Source: Methyloligella sp050110875
GTDB taxonomy: Bacteria > Pseudomonadota > Alphaproteobacteria > Rhizobiales > Methyloligellaceae
Direction: 5' to 3'
Assembly: GCA_050110875.1 (NCBI GenBank)
Contig: CP188828.1
Span: forward strand, 992,001-1,056,000
Length of the DNA: 64,000 nucleotides
Shown: one piece after another, positions 1 to 9,660 of the stretch
Layout: every line of letters starts with the position of its first letter
How positions within the stretch are numbered: the first letter of the stretch is position 1
Translations under genes and position numbers: made by a program
Notes under the pieces: model-generated
What the model was told of the DNA's origin: nothing
Databases searched by the model: none
What the model saw: the letters and a program-made list of their open reading frames with translations, nothing else

Positions 1-762
1 TTCCTCAAGCCATTTGCGGGCGGCGCGCTCATCGCCCACCGCATCAGCAAGATCGTATTTGACGGCTTGGCGACCGGAATAGACCCGACCTTCCTTCAGA
101 CCGGGCACGTCGTCGAGATCGATTTCGCGGCGTTCCCGGACAAGGCGGAAGAACCAGTCCTTGGCATCGTCGACCATTTCCTTGGTGAGCTCCCGGGCAG
201 GCTGACTCGCCGGCTCGAAGGGGTTGGGAACGGCCTTCAGCTTGCCGCTTCTCACCTCCTCGACCTTCACGCCGACATGATCCAGCAGCTCGGTGACGTT
301 GACCCATTGGAAGATCACACCGACGGAGCCCGTGATGGTGTTGCCGAGAACGAAGATATGGTCGGTGGCGATCGCCGCGATATAGGCGCCGGAGGCTGCC
401 AGGGTCCCGCAGGTCGCGACCACCGGTTTCTCTTCGGCCAAGCGGCGGATGGCGAGAAACAGAGTCTCTCCGCCGGTGGTGGTGCCGCCCGGGCTGTCGA
501 TAGCGAGGATGACCGCCTTCACCTGATCGGCCTTGCGCAGCCGCTCCAGAAGCTCGGTCTGCTTGCGGTCGTCGGTGATAATGCCGCTGATCTCGACACG
601 GGCGATATGGGGCAGAACCCCCGCCTGCCCGGCGAATTGAGAATTGCTCAGCAGCATCGCCACGAGCAGCAGAACGCCGAGGGTCACGGCCGCAAAGCGC
701 CAGAAAGTCAGGCGTCGGCGGTTTCGGCGGCGGTCGATCAGAACTTCGCTGTCAGGAGCCAT
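1..762 (-). CDS. sppA: Signal peptide peptidase SppA, 36K type (3' end cut by window edge)
   Basis: SppA is an inner-membrane serine protease that degrades cleaved signal peptides. Reading the minus strand from an ATG at 762 gives 254 codons that stay open to the window edge, so the C-terminus is missing. A basic N-terminus (RRRNRRR) precedes one membrane segment at about residues 20-39. The ClpP-fold core follows, with the nucleophile in ASGAYIA (Ser124) and the general-base lysine in SGKLKA (Lys176). Their spacing of 52 residues equals that of Ser147/Lys199 in Bacillus subtilis SppA, which identifies the short family with a Ser-Lys dyad. It lies 91 nt downstream of rpsA on the same strand, a linkage common in alphaproteobacteria, with a hairpin between them. 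Family assignment is firm; only the end is unseen. Confidence 0.93.
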   Translation of the reverse strand, partial: MAPDSEVLIDRRRNRRRLTFWRFAAVTLGVLLLVAMLLSNSQFAGQAGVLPHIARVEISGIITDDRKQTELLERLRKADQVKAVILAIDSPGGTTTGGETLFLAIRRLAEEKPVVATCGTLAASGAYIAAIATDHIFVLGNTITGSVGVIFQWVNVTELLDHVGVKVEEVRSGKLKAVPNPFEPASQPARELTKEMVDDAKDWFFRLVRERREIDLDDVPGLKEGRVYSGRQAVKYDLADAVGDERAARKWLEE

Positions 763-806
763 CGGCTTTGCCCGGCGCTGTTGGCGTTGCCGTTATATAG
801 CATGGG

Positions 807-840
807 TGCCGCGCCCCGAATGGGAATTCGAGGCGCGGCA
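807..840 (-). terminator. GC-rich stem-loop between rpsA and sppA
   Basis: A nine-pair stem (TGCCGCGCC with GGCGCGGCA), extended by further G-C pairs, sits about 14 nt after the rpsA stop. It could end or attenuate rpsA transcription, or protect its 3' end, before sppA. No T-tract follows it, so a Rho-independent terminator is only a possibility. Confidence 0.4.
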
Positions 841-853
841 TTCTTGAATTGGA

Positions 854-2740
<1,887 letters not shown>

Positions 2741-2964
2741 CAAAACTCCTAATGCCCTACGGGCGTCTTACGACGGTCTTGTCCGTCCTCGTCCGATCGT
2801 TGCCGATCGTCCAGATTGCTTCCAATACCGGAAGGCTGCGCGTCGGAACGCCGTCGCCATAGCCTCCTGGTAGCTCTGTTCGGGCTGCAGCTGCGCCTGT
2901 TCGTCCGGCCGCTAGGTTTTCTGTGGCGGAAAGGCGAAATAGGGGGCCGTAAAGGAGGGCGCCT

Positions 2965-3609
2965 TCAAGACGCGGTCCCACCGCGGCCCAGAGCAGCATC
3001 GATCACGTCGATGGCAGCCTTGAACGCCGCGTCTATACTCAAATTCGTGGTGTCGAGCAAGTGGGCGTCATCAGCTTTGACGAGTGGCGCGGCCTCTCTT
3101 CCCCTGTCTCTTTCGTCCCGGCGGCGAATATCGGACAGAACCTCCGCTTCCGTGACCTCGACACCGCCTTCGATCAGCTGCCGATAGCGGCGTAGCGCGC
3201 GCTCTTCCGGGCTCGCCGTGACGAACAGCTTCACCGTGGCATCCGGGCAAATGACCGTGCCGATATCGCGGCCATCGATCACGGCGCCGGAGGGCTGCGC
3301 GGCAAAGACCCGCTGATAGCTCAGAAGAGCGGCGCGGACTCTTCCATGACGGGCTACCAGGGAGGCCGCCTCGCCGACGCCCCGTGCCCGCAAGCCCGGA
3401 TCGTCCAAGGTTGCGGGATCGATCGCCTCGGCGGCAGCCACCGCGGCGTCCTCGTCTCTCGGATCGCCGCCTGCCGCAACCGTATCCCGAGCGACGGCCC
3501 GGTAGAGGGAGCCGGTATCGAGATAAGCCAAGGCGTAATGTCTGGCCACGCGTTTGCTCAAGGTGCCCTTGCCGCTCGCGGCCGGCCCGTCAACGGCGAT
3601 GATCATCAT
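2965..3609 (-). CDS. cmk: Cytidylate kinase
   Basis: Phosphorylates CMP and dCMP with ATP for nucleotide salvage and phospholipid synthesis. The 214-residue product begins with a P-loop, GPAASGKGT, at about residues 8-16. It also has the family's DGRDIGTVICPDA segment and the LID-type arginines (RRRDERDR). Two consecutive ATG codons (3609 and 3606) are equally possible starts. It lies 36 nt downstream of aroA and upstream of rpsA on the same strand, a conserved alphaproteobacterial grouping that suggests co-transcription from the aroA side. Confidence 0.95.
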   Translation of the reverse strand: MMIIAVDGPAASGKGTLSKRVARHYALAYLDTGSLYRAVARDTVAAGGDPRDEDAAVAAAEAIDPATLDDPGLRARGVGEAASLVARHGRVRAALLSYQRVFAAQPSGAVIDGRDIGTVICPDATVKLFVTASPEERALRRYRQLIEGGVEVTEAEVLSDIRRRDERDRGREAAPLVKADDAHLLDTTNLSIDAAFKAAIDVIDAALGRGGTAS

Positions 3610-3645
3610 GACGGCTTTCTAGGAGAGTTTTCCACGCCCGCAAAG

Positions 3646-4959
3646 CTAGCCGATCTTGGCGCCCATGCCGGCGAGCAATTCCACGAAGCCGGGGAAGCTG
3701 GTGGCGATCATGCTGCCATCGTCCACGGTGACCGGCTCGGCCGCGCCGAGCCCCAGCACCAGGAAGGACATGGCGATGCGATGATCCATATGGGTGGTGA
3801 TCATGGCACCGCCTTCGACCGCGCCTGTTCCCCGGACGATGAGATCGTCGCCGTCGATCTCCGCCTCCACGCCGCAGGCGCTCAGGCCAGCCGCCGTAGC
3901 GGCGAGACGATCGCTTTCCTTGAGTTTCAGCTCGGCCAATCCCTGCATCCGGGTCTCGCCATCGGCGAAGGCGGCCAGCATGGCGAGGATGGGATATTCG
4001 TCGATCATGCTCGGCGCGCGCTCGGCCGGCACGGTGACCCCCTTCAATTTGCTGGTTCTGGCTCTGACATTGGCGATGATTTCGCCGCTCGCTTCGTGTT
4101 GATCCAGGATCTCGATATCGGCGCCCATTTCCCGAACCGTCTCCAGGAAACCGCTGCGGGTCGGGCTCATGAGGACGCCCTCCACCGTGACCTCCGAATC
4201 GGGCGCGATCAGAGCAGCGGCGAGCGGGAAAGCGGCCGAGCTCGGGTCTGCGGGCACATAGACCTGCGCCCCGGTGAGCTCCGCATCGCCGCAGACGGTG
4301 ATGACATTCCCGCCGCTCTCGCGCTCCTCCACCGAGATCTCGGCTCCGAAATAGCGCAGCATCCGTTCAGTATGATCGCGGGTGGCTACGGGCTCGATCA
4401 CACTGGTGCGACCCGGCGCATGAAGCCCGGCGAGCAGGATCGCCGACTTGACTTGGGCGGAGGCGATGGGCAGCTCGTAACGCAAGGGAATCAAATCCTG
4501 GGTGCCGCGCAAGAGCAGCGGCAGGGTGGTGCCTTCGCCCTCCACCTCGAGACCCATCTCCTGCAGCGGGGTAAGCACCCGGGCCATGGGCCGGCGACAA
4601 AGCGATTCGTCGCCGGTGAATTCCGCCGTCATGGCGTGGCCGGCGACGACGCCCATCATGAGGCGCGCGCCGGTGCCCGAATTGCCGAAATCGAGCGGTC
4701 CGTCGGGCTGTCTCAGCCCTCCGACCCCACGGCCGATGACCGTGTAACGATCGCCTTCCTTGGATATATCGGCCCCCAAGGCCGCGACCACGCGGGCCGT
4801 TGCGAGGATATCCTCGGCTTCGAGCAGACCGGTAATCTGGGTGCGGCCCGTTGCGAGTGCACCGAGTATGAGGGCGCGATGAGAAATCGACTTATCGCCG
4901 GGAACTTTGAGACGACCGTTGAGGCCTTCGGAACGGTGCGCGGTCAGAGGCTGTGACAT
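3646..4959 (-). CDS. aroA: 3-phosphoshikimate 1-carboxyvinyltransferase (EPSP synthase), class II-like
   Basis: Joins shikimate-3-phosphate and phosphoenolpyruvate in the shikimate pathway. The 437-residue protein is collinear with the class II enzyme typified by Agrobacterium CP4. It has PGDKSISHRA (catalytic Lys23), SAQVKSAILLAG, TRDHTE, the proton-relay stretch RAPSMIDEYPILA, and KESDRLAA. Two residues depart from CP4. The PEP-site loop reads GNSGTG, with Gly95 where CP4 has the Ala100 responsible for glyphosate tolerance, and the NPTR motif reads SPTR. It is first in the aroA-cmk-rpsA-sppA string and divergent from the FYDLN_acid gene about 100 nt away. Confidence 0.96.
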   Translation of the reverse strand: MSQPLTAHRSEGLNGRLKVPGDKSISHRALILGALATGRTQITGLLEAEDILATARVVAALGADISKEGDRYTVIGRGVGGLRQPDGPLDFGNSGTGARLMMGVVAGHAMTAEFTGDESLCRRPMARVLTPLQEMGLEVEGEGTTLPLLLRGTQDLIPLRYELPIASAQVKSAILLAGLHAPGRTSVIEPVATRDHTERMLRYFGAEISVEERESGGNVITVCGDAELTGAQVYVPADPSSAAFPLAAALIAPDSEVTVEGVLMSPTRSGFLETVREMGADIEILDQHEASGEIIANVRARTSKLKGVTVPAERAPSMIDEYPILAMLAAFADGETRMQGLAELKLKESDRLAATAAGLSACGVEAEIDGDDLIVRGTGAVEGGAMITTHMDHRIAMSFLVLGLGAAEPVTVDDGSMIATSFPGFVELLAGMGAKIG

Positions 4960-5063
4960 TGGCTATTTCGATGATGTTGCGACTTGATCATTAGCTTTTG
5001 ACAGCACTGAAAAGCCGTGGCAATGGGGTGAAAAAATGGGTTGATGGAACACGAGGGGTCCAA

Positions 5064-5483
5064 ATGTCCACATCCGCCCGGGGAACCAAGCGCGTTTGCC
5101 CCAGTTGCGGGGCAAAATTTTACGATCTGAATAAGTCGCCGATCACCTGCCCCGTCTGTCAGGCCGTGTATCAAGCGCCGTCATCCGGGCGACGCAGCCG
5201 TCCCGCCGCGGTCGCGGAAGATCCTAAGCCCAAACAAACAGCCGAGGAGGAAGATGTCGAGGTGGTCGAGGAGGATGCGGATGTCATCAGCCTCGAAGAT
5301 GCCGACGAGGGCAACGACCGCGACGACAACGACGACGAAGACAATATCGATCTCGGCGACGACGATACGGATATTCCCGACGACAGCGACGACGACGATG
5401 CATTTCTCGAAGACGACGAGGATGACGAGGAAGGCGTTAGCGGGCTGATCGGCGGAGCCAAGGACGACGACGACGATACCTAG
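5064..5483 (+). CDS. FYDLN_acid / TIGR02300 family protein
   Basis: Family of unknown function restricted largely to alphaproteobacteria and named for its FYDLN motif. The 139-residue protein opens with a zinc-ribbon-like module (VCPSCGAKFYDLNKSPITC followed by PVC, i.e. two CxxC knuckles at about residues 12-34). The second half is an extremely acidic low-complexity tail rich in Asp and Glu. The ATG at 5064 is chosen because GAGGGG lies just upstream and the protein then begins at the conserved domain. An earlier in-frame TTG at 4998 coincides with a TTGACA hexamer, more likely a -35 element. The divergent pairing with aroA is typical. A role in RNA or ribosome interaction is conceivable from the composition but unproven. 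Confidence 0.9.
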   Translation: MSTSARGTKRVCPSCGAKFYDLNKSPITCPVCQAVYQAPSSGRRSRPAAVAEDPKPKQTAEEEDVEVVEEDADVISLEDADEGNDRDDNDDEDNIDLGDDDTDIPDDSDDDDAFLEDDEDDEEGVSGLIGGAKDDDDDT

Positions 5484-5623
5484 CGTTCACTAAAAATTTG
5501 ATTCGAAAGCGATCGAGCGCCACATGGGCTTGCCTTTGGCGGCCGGCTCATTTACTTGATCGGTTTCGCCTCCGGCCCTAGATGCAATGGGCAACGGAAA
5601 AGGCGATCCTCACACGCCAAGAT

Positions 5624-5699
5624 GGGGCCATAGCTCAGTTGGGAGAGCGCGTGAATGGCATTCACGAGGTCGGCGGTTCGATCCCGCCTGGCTCCACCA
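5624..5699 (+). tRNA. tRNA-Ala (anticodon GGC)
   Basis: A complete 76-nt cloverleaf: acceptor GGGGCCA pairs with TGGCTCC, the D arm is GCTC/GAGC, the anticodon stem is CGTGA/TCACG around loop ATGGCAT (anticodon GGC), and the T arm is GGCGG/CCGCC with loop TTCGATC. The CCA end is encoded. It reads GCC and GCU alanine codons. Confidence 0.97.
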
Positions 5700-5821
5700 T
5701 TTTCTATCTCACGGCAATTCGCTTCGCTCATGCCTCCGATGGGGCGCGCTAACCGCGCGGCGCCCGGTCGGGCTTGCGGACGCCTTGCGTCCGATTCCAT
5801 GGCGGCGGGCAGGAGAGTGCT

Positions 5822-6424
5822 CTACAGGCCTCGGAGCAGGTCGATCAGGCTCGCTCCTTCCGTCCAGTGCCGCGCCGCCCATTCTGCGTTTCTCGCGGCA
5901 TCGACATTTGCCTCGGTGTCATCGACCAGGACGAGCTCGCTCGGCGCGCGCCCGATGCGCGTCGCCACGCCATCGAAAAAAGCTCTGTCAGGCTTTCGCT
6001 CACCGAGTTGGGCCGAATAGATCATCCCATCGACATGATCCCGGAGCCCGAGCCGCTCCATGATGTGCCGGGCTCTCATATGTTCCTGGTTGCTGGCGAG
6101 AAAGACCTGCATACCCTCCGCCCGAAGCGTGGCGCACTGCGTCAGAACCGACGCATCTATGCGAGAATCCTTCTCGAACCAATAGGTTATGAATTCTTCC
6201 GGCGTGACGGAGGGGGACATCAGAGGCATGCAGGATTGCAGAACCTCGAGCAGGTCCTTCCGGCCCATCACGATGTCCGGCCAATGAGGTGCGAAGAAAA
6301 CCTCTTGGAGCTTCGCAGGCGCGATGCCCAGATCGGCCTCAAGAGAGGTCGCCCAGGGACGGCCGTCCTCGGGCCGTCCCTTGATGACGACACCGTCGAC
6401 ATCGAGCATCAGGCATCGGGTCAC
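5822..6424 (-). CDS. HAD-superfamily hydrolase (phosphatase-like)
   Basis: Probable haloacid-dehalogenase-fold phosphatase of 200 residues. Motif I is LDVDGVV (nucleophile Asp8, acid/base Asp10), motif II is LASNQ, motif III is the lysine in GERKPD, and motif IV is VLVDDTEANVDAARN. The helical cap sits between motifs I and II, as in subfamily IA. GTG at 6424 is the start, with AGGAGG 7 nt upstream. The gene begins 18 nt after the stop of the glycosyltransferase gene, so the two are probably co-transcribed. That suggests a sugar-phosphate or similar substrate, but this is inference only. Confidence 0.85.
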   Translation of the reverse strand: MTRCLMLDVDGVVIKGRPEDGRPWATSLEADLGIAPAKLQEVFFAPHWPDIVMGRKDLLEVLQSCMPLMSPSVTPEEFITYWFEKDSRIDASVLTQCATLRAEGMQVFLASNQEHMRARHIMERLGLRDHVDGMIYSAQLGERKPDRAFFDGVATRIGRAPSELVLVDDTEANVDAARNAEWAARHWTEGASLIDLLRGL

Positions 6425-6442
6425 CGCGCAGCCTCCTGAACT

Positions 6443-7720
6443 TCATTCGCACGGGGCGAGCTTTTCTATCAGGCTGACGGCCTTGGCAATGCCGTCTTCC
6501 TTTCGGATCTGCGCGCCGATGCTCGCAGCCTTGCCGATCATATCCCGATTGCCGGTCGCCTCCCTCAAAGCCGCCGCAAGGCCATTCGCATCCAGCTTCT
6601 TTTGCGGAATCGGCTTCGGTCCCGCCCCGAGCGCATAGACCCGGGAAGCCCAGAAAGGCTGATCGGCGAAGAACGGAATCAGAATGGCGGGCTTTCCGGC
6701 ACGCAAACCGGCCGCGGTGGTGCCGGCACCGCCATGATGCACGACGGCCGCCATCTTGGGAAAAAGCCAATCGTGGGGCGCCTGATCGATCTTGAGGATG
6801 GTCTCCGGCAGGTCTTCCGCATGCAGCCCGCCCCAACCCGTGGCGATAATTCCGCGCAAGTCTGCCTTCTGCAGCGCTTCGATCACGATGCTCGCCAAGC
6901 GTTTCGGATCGCGCCCGGCCATGGAGCCGAAGCCGATATAGACGGGTTGCGGTCCGGCGGCCAGGAAATCGGAGAGTTCTCGTGGCGGTTGCCAATCGGG
7001 CGCGTCATCCAAGAACCAATAGCCGGTGATATAGGCGTCATCCGGCCAATCGTCGGGGCGTGGCAACACCGCCTCGCTATGAGCATGCAGGATGGGAATC
7101 GGCGTCCCGTCCGGCATTTTGAGAAAATCGTATTTCTTGATCGGCGGAAGATCGAGCTCCCGCCGGAATCCGCGGATGTATTTCGCCCAGATCCGATTGG
7201 TCAGAAACTGGATCAGGCGATAGCTGAGACGATTGTACCAGCCGCCCAGCTTCCAGTCGGGGAAGACCACGAAGCGCCAGCGGCCGGTCGGCACGAACAT
7301 GGGAATCGGTGTGGCGAGGGCGCAGCCGATGCCGAGCTTTTCCGCGATATGAGGAGCACCGCCACCCTTGGAATGGAAGACGATGTAATCCGGCCGGAAA
7401 TCCCGAGCCACCTCCCAGCTTTCGCGCAGCAGCGCCCGCTGGAACGGGCCGACCTGCTTTGCCATGGAGATGCTGCGCTTGACGATCTCGTAGAGATTGC
7501 CGCCCTTCTCGATCAGATCCTTGCCCTGGTCGGTATCGATGATGGAGAGCAGGTCGTCATTCAGATAGCCATAGGTCAGACCGTGATCCCGAACGAAATC
7601 CCGGAAGCGGACGCTGGTGGCCAGGGTCACCTCGTGGCCGGCCGCCCGCAGCCCCTTGCCGAGGGCCACATAGGGCTGGACGTCGCCCCGGCTACCATAG
7701 GTGATGATCAGAACCTTCAT
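6443..7720 (-). CDS. GT1-family glycosyltransferase (UGT / sterol-glucosyltransferase-like)
   Basis: A 425-residue GT-B enzyme. The N-terminus MKVLIITYGSRGDVQPYVAL is the sugar-acceptor domain signature of the sterol/macrolide glucosyltransferase branch of GT1. The C-terminal nucleotide-sugar site is HHGGAGTTAAGLRAGKP followed by PFFADQPFWA. It probably transfers a sugar from a UDP- or TDP-sugar to a lipid or terpenoid; the acceptor cannot be read from the sequence. It is the upstream member of a two-gene unit with the HAD hydrolase. No membrane anchor is evident. Confidence 0.88.
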   Translation of the reverse strand: MKVLIITYGSRGDVQPYVALGKGLRAAGHEVTLATSVRFRDFVRDHGLTYGYLNDDLLSIIDTDQGKDLIEKGGNLYEIVKRSISMAKQVGPFQRALLRESWEVARDFRPDYIVFHSKGGGAPHIAEKLGIGCALATPIPMFVPTGRWRFVVFPDWKLGGWYNRLSYRLIQFLTNRIWAKYIRGFRRELDLPPIKKYDFLKMPDGTPIPILHAHSEAVLPRPDDWPDDAYITGYWFLDDAPDWQPPRELSDFLAAGPQPVYIGFGSMAGRDPKRLASIVIEALQKADLRGIIATGWGGLHAEDLPETILKIDQAPHDWLFPKMAAVVHHGGAGTTAAGLRAGKPAILIPFFADQPFWASRVYALGAGPKPIPQKKLDANGLAAALREATGNRDMIGKAASIGAQIRKEDGIAKAVSLIEKLAPCE

Positions 7721-7739
7721 GGCCTCACATCATAGCGCA

Positions 7740-7762
7740 CCCAGGCGCATCGTCCGCCTGGG
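7740..7762 (-). terminator. Stem-loop downstream of the OmdA-domain gene
   Basis: An eight-pair stem, CCCAGGCG with CGCCTGGG and a 7-nt loop, lies about 85 nt beyond the 3' end of the small minus-strand gene. No T-tract follows, so this is a weak terminator candidate. Confidence 0.3.
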
Positions 7763-7846
7763 CGTGACGGCTTGACCGGCCGGCGGGCAGTCGCCCTTGC
7801 GAGCGCTGAAATGTTCGATTGGTCCTTGAGCCGCTGCGCAGGACGA

Positions 7847-8098
7847 TTAGCGGTGGGGGCAGCCCGGCCAGCAGCATGGACGGCGTTTGCCTTCCTCAAG
7901 GTTTTCACAACCCCAGGCAATACGCTTCGTCCGCGTCTGCTCTTTCTTGGCTGACTCGATCCAGCAGATCCATTCGTTGCGCGCGAGAGGCGTAATATCC
8001 TCCCACGTCTCCAACGCGCTCTCGTTCGATCGAAGAGCGTCCTCGAAATCGGCCGGCAACCCATGCACTGTGCCGCCTGATACCGCAGTGTGATCCAT
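7847..8098 (-). CDS. Short YdeI/OmpD-associated (OmdA-domain) protein
   Basis: An 83-residue protein matching the C-terminal domain of the YdeI/OmdA family. The family's WIESAKKEQTRTKRI helix, the preceding LPADFEDAL segment and a Cys-rich end (CCWPGCPHR) are all visible. Full-length relatives approach 200 residues and carry an extra N-terminal domain, which is absent here. The ATG at 8098 has GGAGG about 11 nt upstream. Codons in frame upstream do not resemble the missing domain, so it is a genuine short form rather than a frameshifted long one. The molecular function of the family is not settled. Confidence 0.75.
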   Translation of the reverse strand: MDHTAVSGGTVHGLPADFEDALRSNESALETWEDITPLARNEWICWIESAKKEQTRTKRIAWGCENLEEGKRRPCCWPGCPHR

Positions 8099-8171
8099 CT
8101 CTGCACCATCCTCCGCCGCGAAGTCTAAACTCCGTAGGGCTGGCTTTCCAGACGCCAGCGTCGGGGCGCGG

Positions 8172-8921
8172 TTAGATCGAATCGAGCAGGCTGGTCCGGC
8201 GGCGCAGCATCTTCGAGGTGCAATAGAGCACCACGCCAAGCAGGAGCAAGACCGCCCAATCGGGCTCCCGGCGGAGCCAATGGACGAAGCTCTCCTGCTC
8301 GACAAGCACGTCGTCGAAGATCTCGAACACGGTGAAGAAGCTCACCACGAGAAGCCAGCCGGGAGTCTCCCGCCGGAACACCTTGCGGAACGAAAAGCCG
8401 CGGCTGGGCCTGCGCCACAGGAACGGGTTCGGGAAGAAGGCGGGGACCCGCGCGCTCCAGCGCCGGTAGCGCTTGCCGAATTTCGTCTCCAGGAAGTTCT
8501 CCTCGGCGGAGGCGATGCGCTCGTAATAGAGGAAGAAGGCCAGCGTGCCGATGAGGAAGAAGCTCAAGCTCTGGAAGACGAGCAGGAAGCCGGCGAAGAC
8601 AAGGAAATTCGCCGTATAGAGCGGGTGGCGTACGATCGAATACGGGCCTTTGGTGTTCAGGCGGTCCGCTTTCTGCTGCTTGGTGTTCCGGCCGGAGGTG
8701 TTCGGCGGCGTAAAGCCGACGGTGAATGCCCGCAGCGCCAGGCCCGAAAGGGACAACAGCAGCGCCAGATGCTGGATCAAATGTTCGAAGCCTTCCCCGC
8801 CCGTGTTCCGGGAGGCGAAGATCACGAAATAGTAGATCGCCAGCGGCAGAATCAGGAACGGCAGGAAGGAGCGGTAGCGGAACAGCATCGCCCCGTGCCT
8901 GGCCATCTCGTCTCGCAGCAT
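8172..8921 (-). CDS. ICMT/PEMT-type membrane methyltransferase
   Basis: A polytopic membrane protein of 249 residues related to isoprenylcysteine carboxyl methyltransferases and phospholipid methyltransferases. The diagnostic block is GPYSIVRHPLYTANFL, followed by a hydrophobic stretch, ERIASAEENFL and FGKRYRRW, which form the S-adenosylmethionine site in this fold. About five or six membrane segments can be seen, including two near the C-terminus. The ATG at 8921 is preferred over an in-frame TTG at 8948. The substrate is unknown; bacterial relatives methylate small hydrophobic molecules or lipids. It is divergent from hsp20, and the heat-shock promoter lies between them. Confidence 0.8.
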   Translation of the reverse strand: MLRDEMARHGAMLFRYRSFLPFLILPLAIYYFVIFASRNTGGEGFEHLIQHLALLLSLSGLALRAFTVGFTPPNTSGRNTKQQKADRLNTKGPYSIVRHPLYTANFLVFAGFLLVFQSLSFFLIGTLAFFLYYERIASAEENFLETKFGKRYRRWSARVPAFFPNPFLWRRPSRGFSFRKVFRRETPGWLLVVSFFTVFEIFDDVLVEQESFVHWLRREPDWAVLLLLGVVLYCTSKMLRRRTSLLDSI

Positions 8922-9000
8922 TCCTGAAATTCCCCTCGGCACCGGCAATGGGCGGCAAGTTGCTCGGGAAATGCGGCCTCATGGGGGCGCTCCTTAACGC

Positions 9001-9030
9001 CTTGAAAGCCTTCGCAAGCTCTCCCATATA
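9001..9030 (+). promoter_or_regulatory. RpoH (sigma32)-type heat-shock promoter of hsp20
   Basis: CTTGAAA (9001-9007) is followed after 15 nt by CCCATATA (9023-9030). This matches the E. coli sigma32 consensus (CTTGAAA, 11-16 nt, CCCCATNT) and the alphaproteobacterial RpoH pattern closely. It points at the hsp20-DUF1150 unit and implies a leader of roughly 115 nt. Confidence 0.8.
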
Positions 9031-9123
9031 TCGGCTATCGGTAAAGCCCGGTGCCTATGGATAGGGCCGGGCAACGCTTTTCGAGGTGCCAGAATGGGCT
9101 TCGAAAACGAGCCGGGATGTCTG

Positions 9124-9147
9124 AAGCCGCTTAAAGGTTAAGGGCTT
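9124..9147 (+). promoter_or_regulatory. Hairpin covering the hsp20 ribosome-binding site (candidate RNA thermometer)
   Basis: AAGCC plus CTTAA (9124-9134, with one bulged G at 9129) pairs perfectly with TTAAG plus GGCTT (9138-9147) around an AGG loop: ten pairs, ending 6 nt before the ATG at 9154. The only purine-rich Shine-Dalgarno candidate, AAGGG, is inside the 3' arm. The upper half is A-T pairs, so it could open with heat. It might instead be a terminator-like element, since TTTT follows. Confidence 0.55.
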
Positions 9148-9153
9148 TTGTCG

Positions 9154-9609
9154 ATGTCGCGGATGACATTTCTGCAAGGTGCGGTTTGGCTCGGCTCCGG
9201 CCGGGGCGGATCGCCGGGTCAGGGCAAATCTTCGCCCCAGAGCAAATCCCGACCGGACGGATACCCTCCCTTTAACATCGAGCTCGTGCCGGAAACGGCG
9301 GAACGGCCTGAAGGCTTGCGCATCACGCTCGCAGTTGCGGGATTTTCGCGCGAGGATCTACAGGTCACGGCCGGTGCCGGCGAGCTGGTGATCGAAGGGC
9401 GCCAGAGCGAGTCTGAAGACAGCGGCCCCCGCGAGTATCTCCACAGGGGAATAGCAGCCCGGCAGTTCAAGCGGAGCTTCGGACTGGCGCATGGCGTCGA
9501 AGTCTGCGAGGCTGAGCTACACAACGGTCTTTTAACCGTCGAGCTCCGCCGCCCGCGAAAGGCGGAACCGGTGAGGAAAGTGGGAATCGTTGCGGGCAAA
9601 CAGGATTAG
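9154..9609 (+). CDS. Small heat-shock protein, Hsp20/alpha-crystallin family
   Basis: An ATP-independent holdase chaperone that binds unfolding proteins. The 151-residue product has an alpha-crystallin domain from about residue 35: a start FNIELVPETAE, the hydrophobic AGFSREDLQV block, FKRSFGLAHGVEV, and the family's closing L-x-x-G-L-L-x-(V/I) motif as LHNGLLTVEL. The ATG at 9154 is preferred to a TTG at 9148, although both are close to the hairpin. It is followed 51 nt later by a DUF1150 gene, a pairing frequent in rhizobia and their relatives. A sigma32-type promoter and a hairpin over the ribosome site indicate heat induction at two levels. Confidence 0.92.
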   Translation: MSRMTFLQGAVWLGSGRGGSPGQGKSSPQSKSRPDGYPPFNIELVPETAERPEGLRITLAVAGFSREDLQVTAGAGELVIEGRQSESEDSGPREYLHRGIAARQFKRSFGLAHGVEVCEAELHNGLLTVELRRPRKAEPVRKVGIVAGKQD

Positions 9610-9660
9610 CCGTTCCCTCGCAAAGAGCCCATGTCAGAGCCTCTGCAGGAGGAGAGAGTG

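Noticed and set aside
2741..2964. Separate small gene or riboswitch in the cmk-rpsA gap
   Set aside because: Short frames lack ribosome sites, and no known riboswitch core was recognised; it is best regarded as the rpsA leader.
4998..5063. Extended N-terminus of the FYDLN_acid protein
   Set aside because: The TTG at 4998 forms part of a TTGACA hexamer, and a good ribosome site precedes the ATG at 5064, where the conserved domain begins.
5254..5483. Simple-sequence repeat in the tail of the FYDLN_acid gene
   Set aside because: The GAC/GAT-rich stretch is the normal acidic tail of this family, in frame and without exact tandem units.
8125..9027. A 300-codon minus-strand frame over the methyltransferase gene
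   Set aside because: It is the shifted frame of the membrane methyltransferase at 8172-8921, whose RHPLY and E-x-x-F motifs are in the other frame.
9050..9147. ROSE-type thermometer upstream of hsp20
   Set aside because: The conserved ROSE element near the Shine-Dalgarno sequence was not found; only a simple hairpin is supported.
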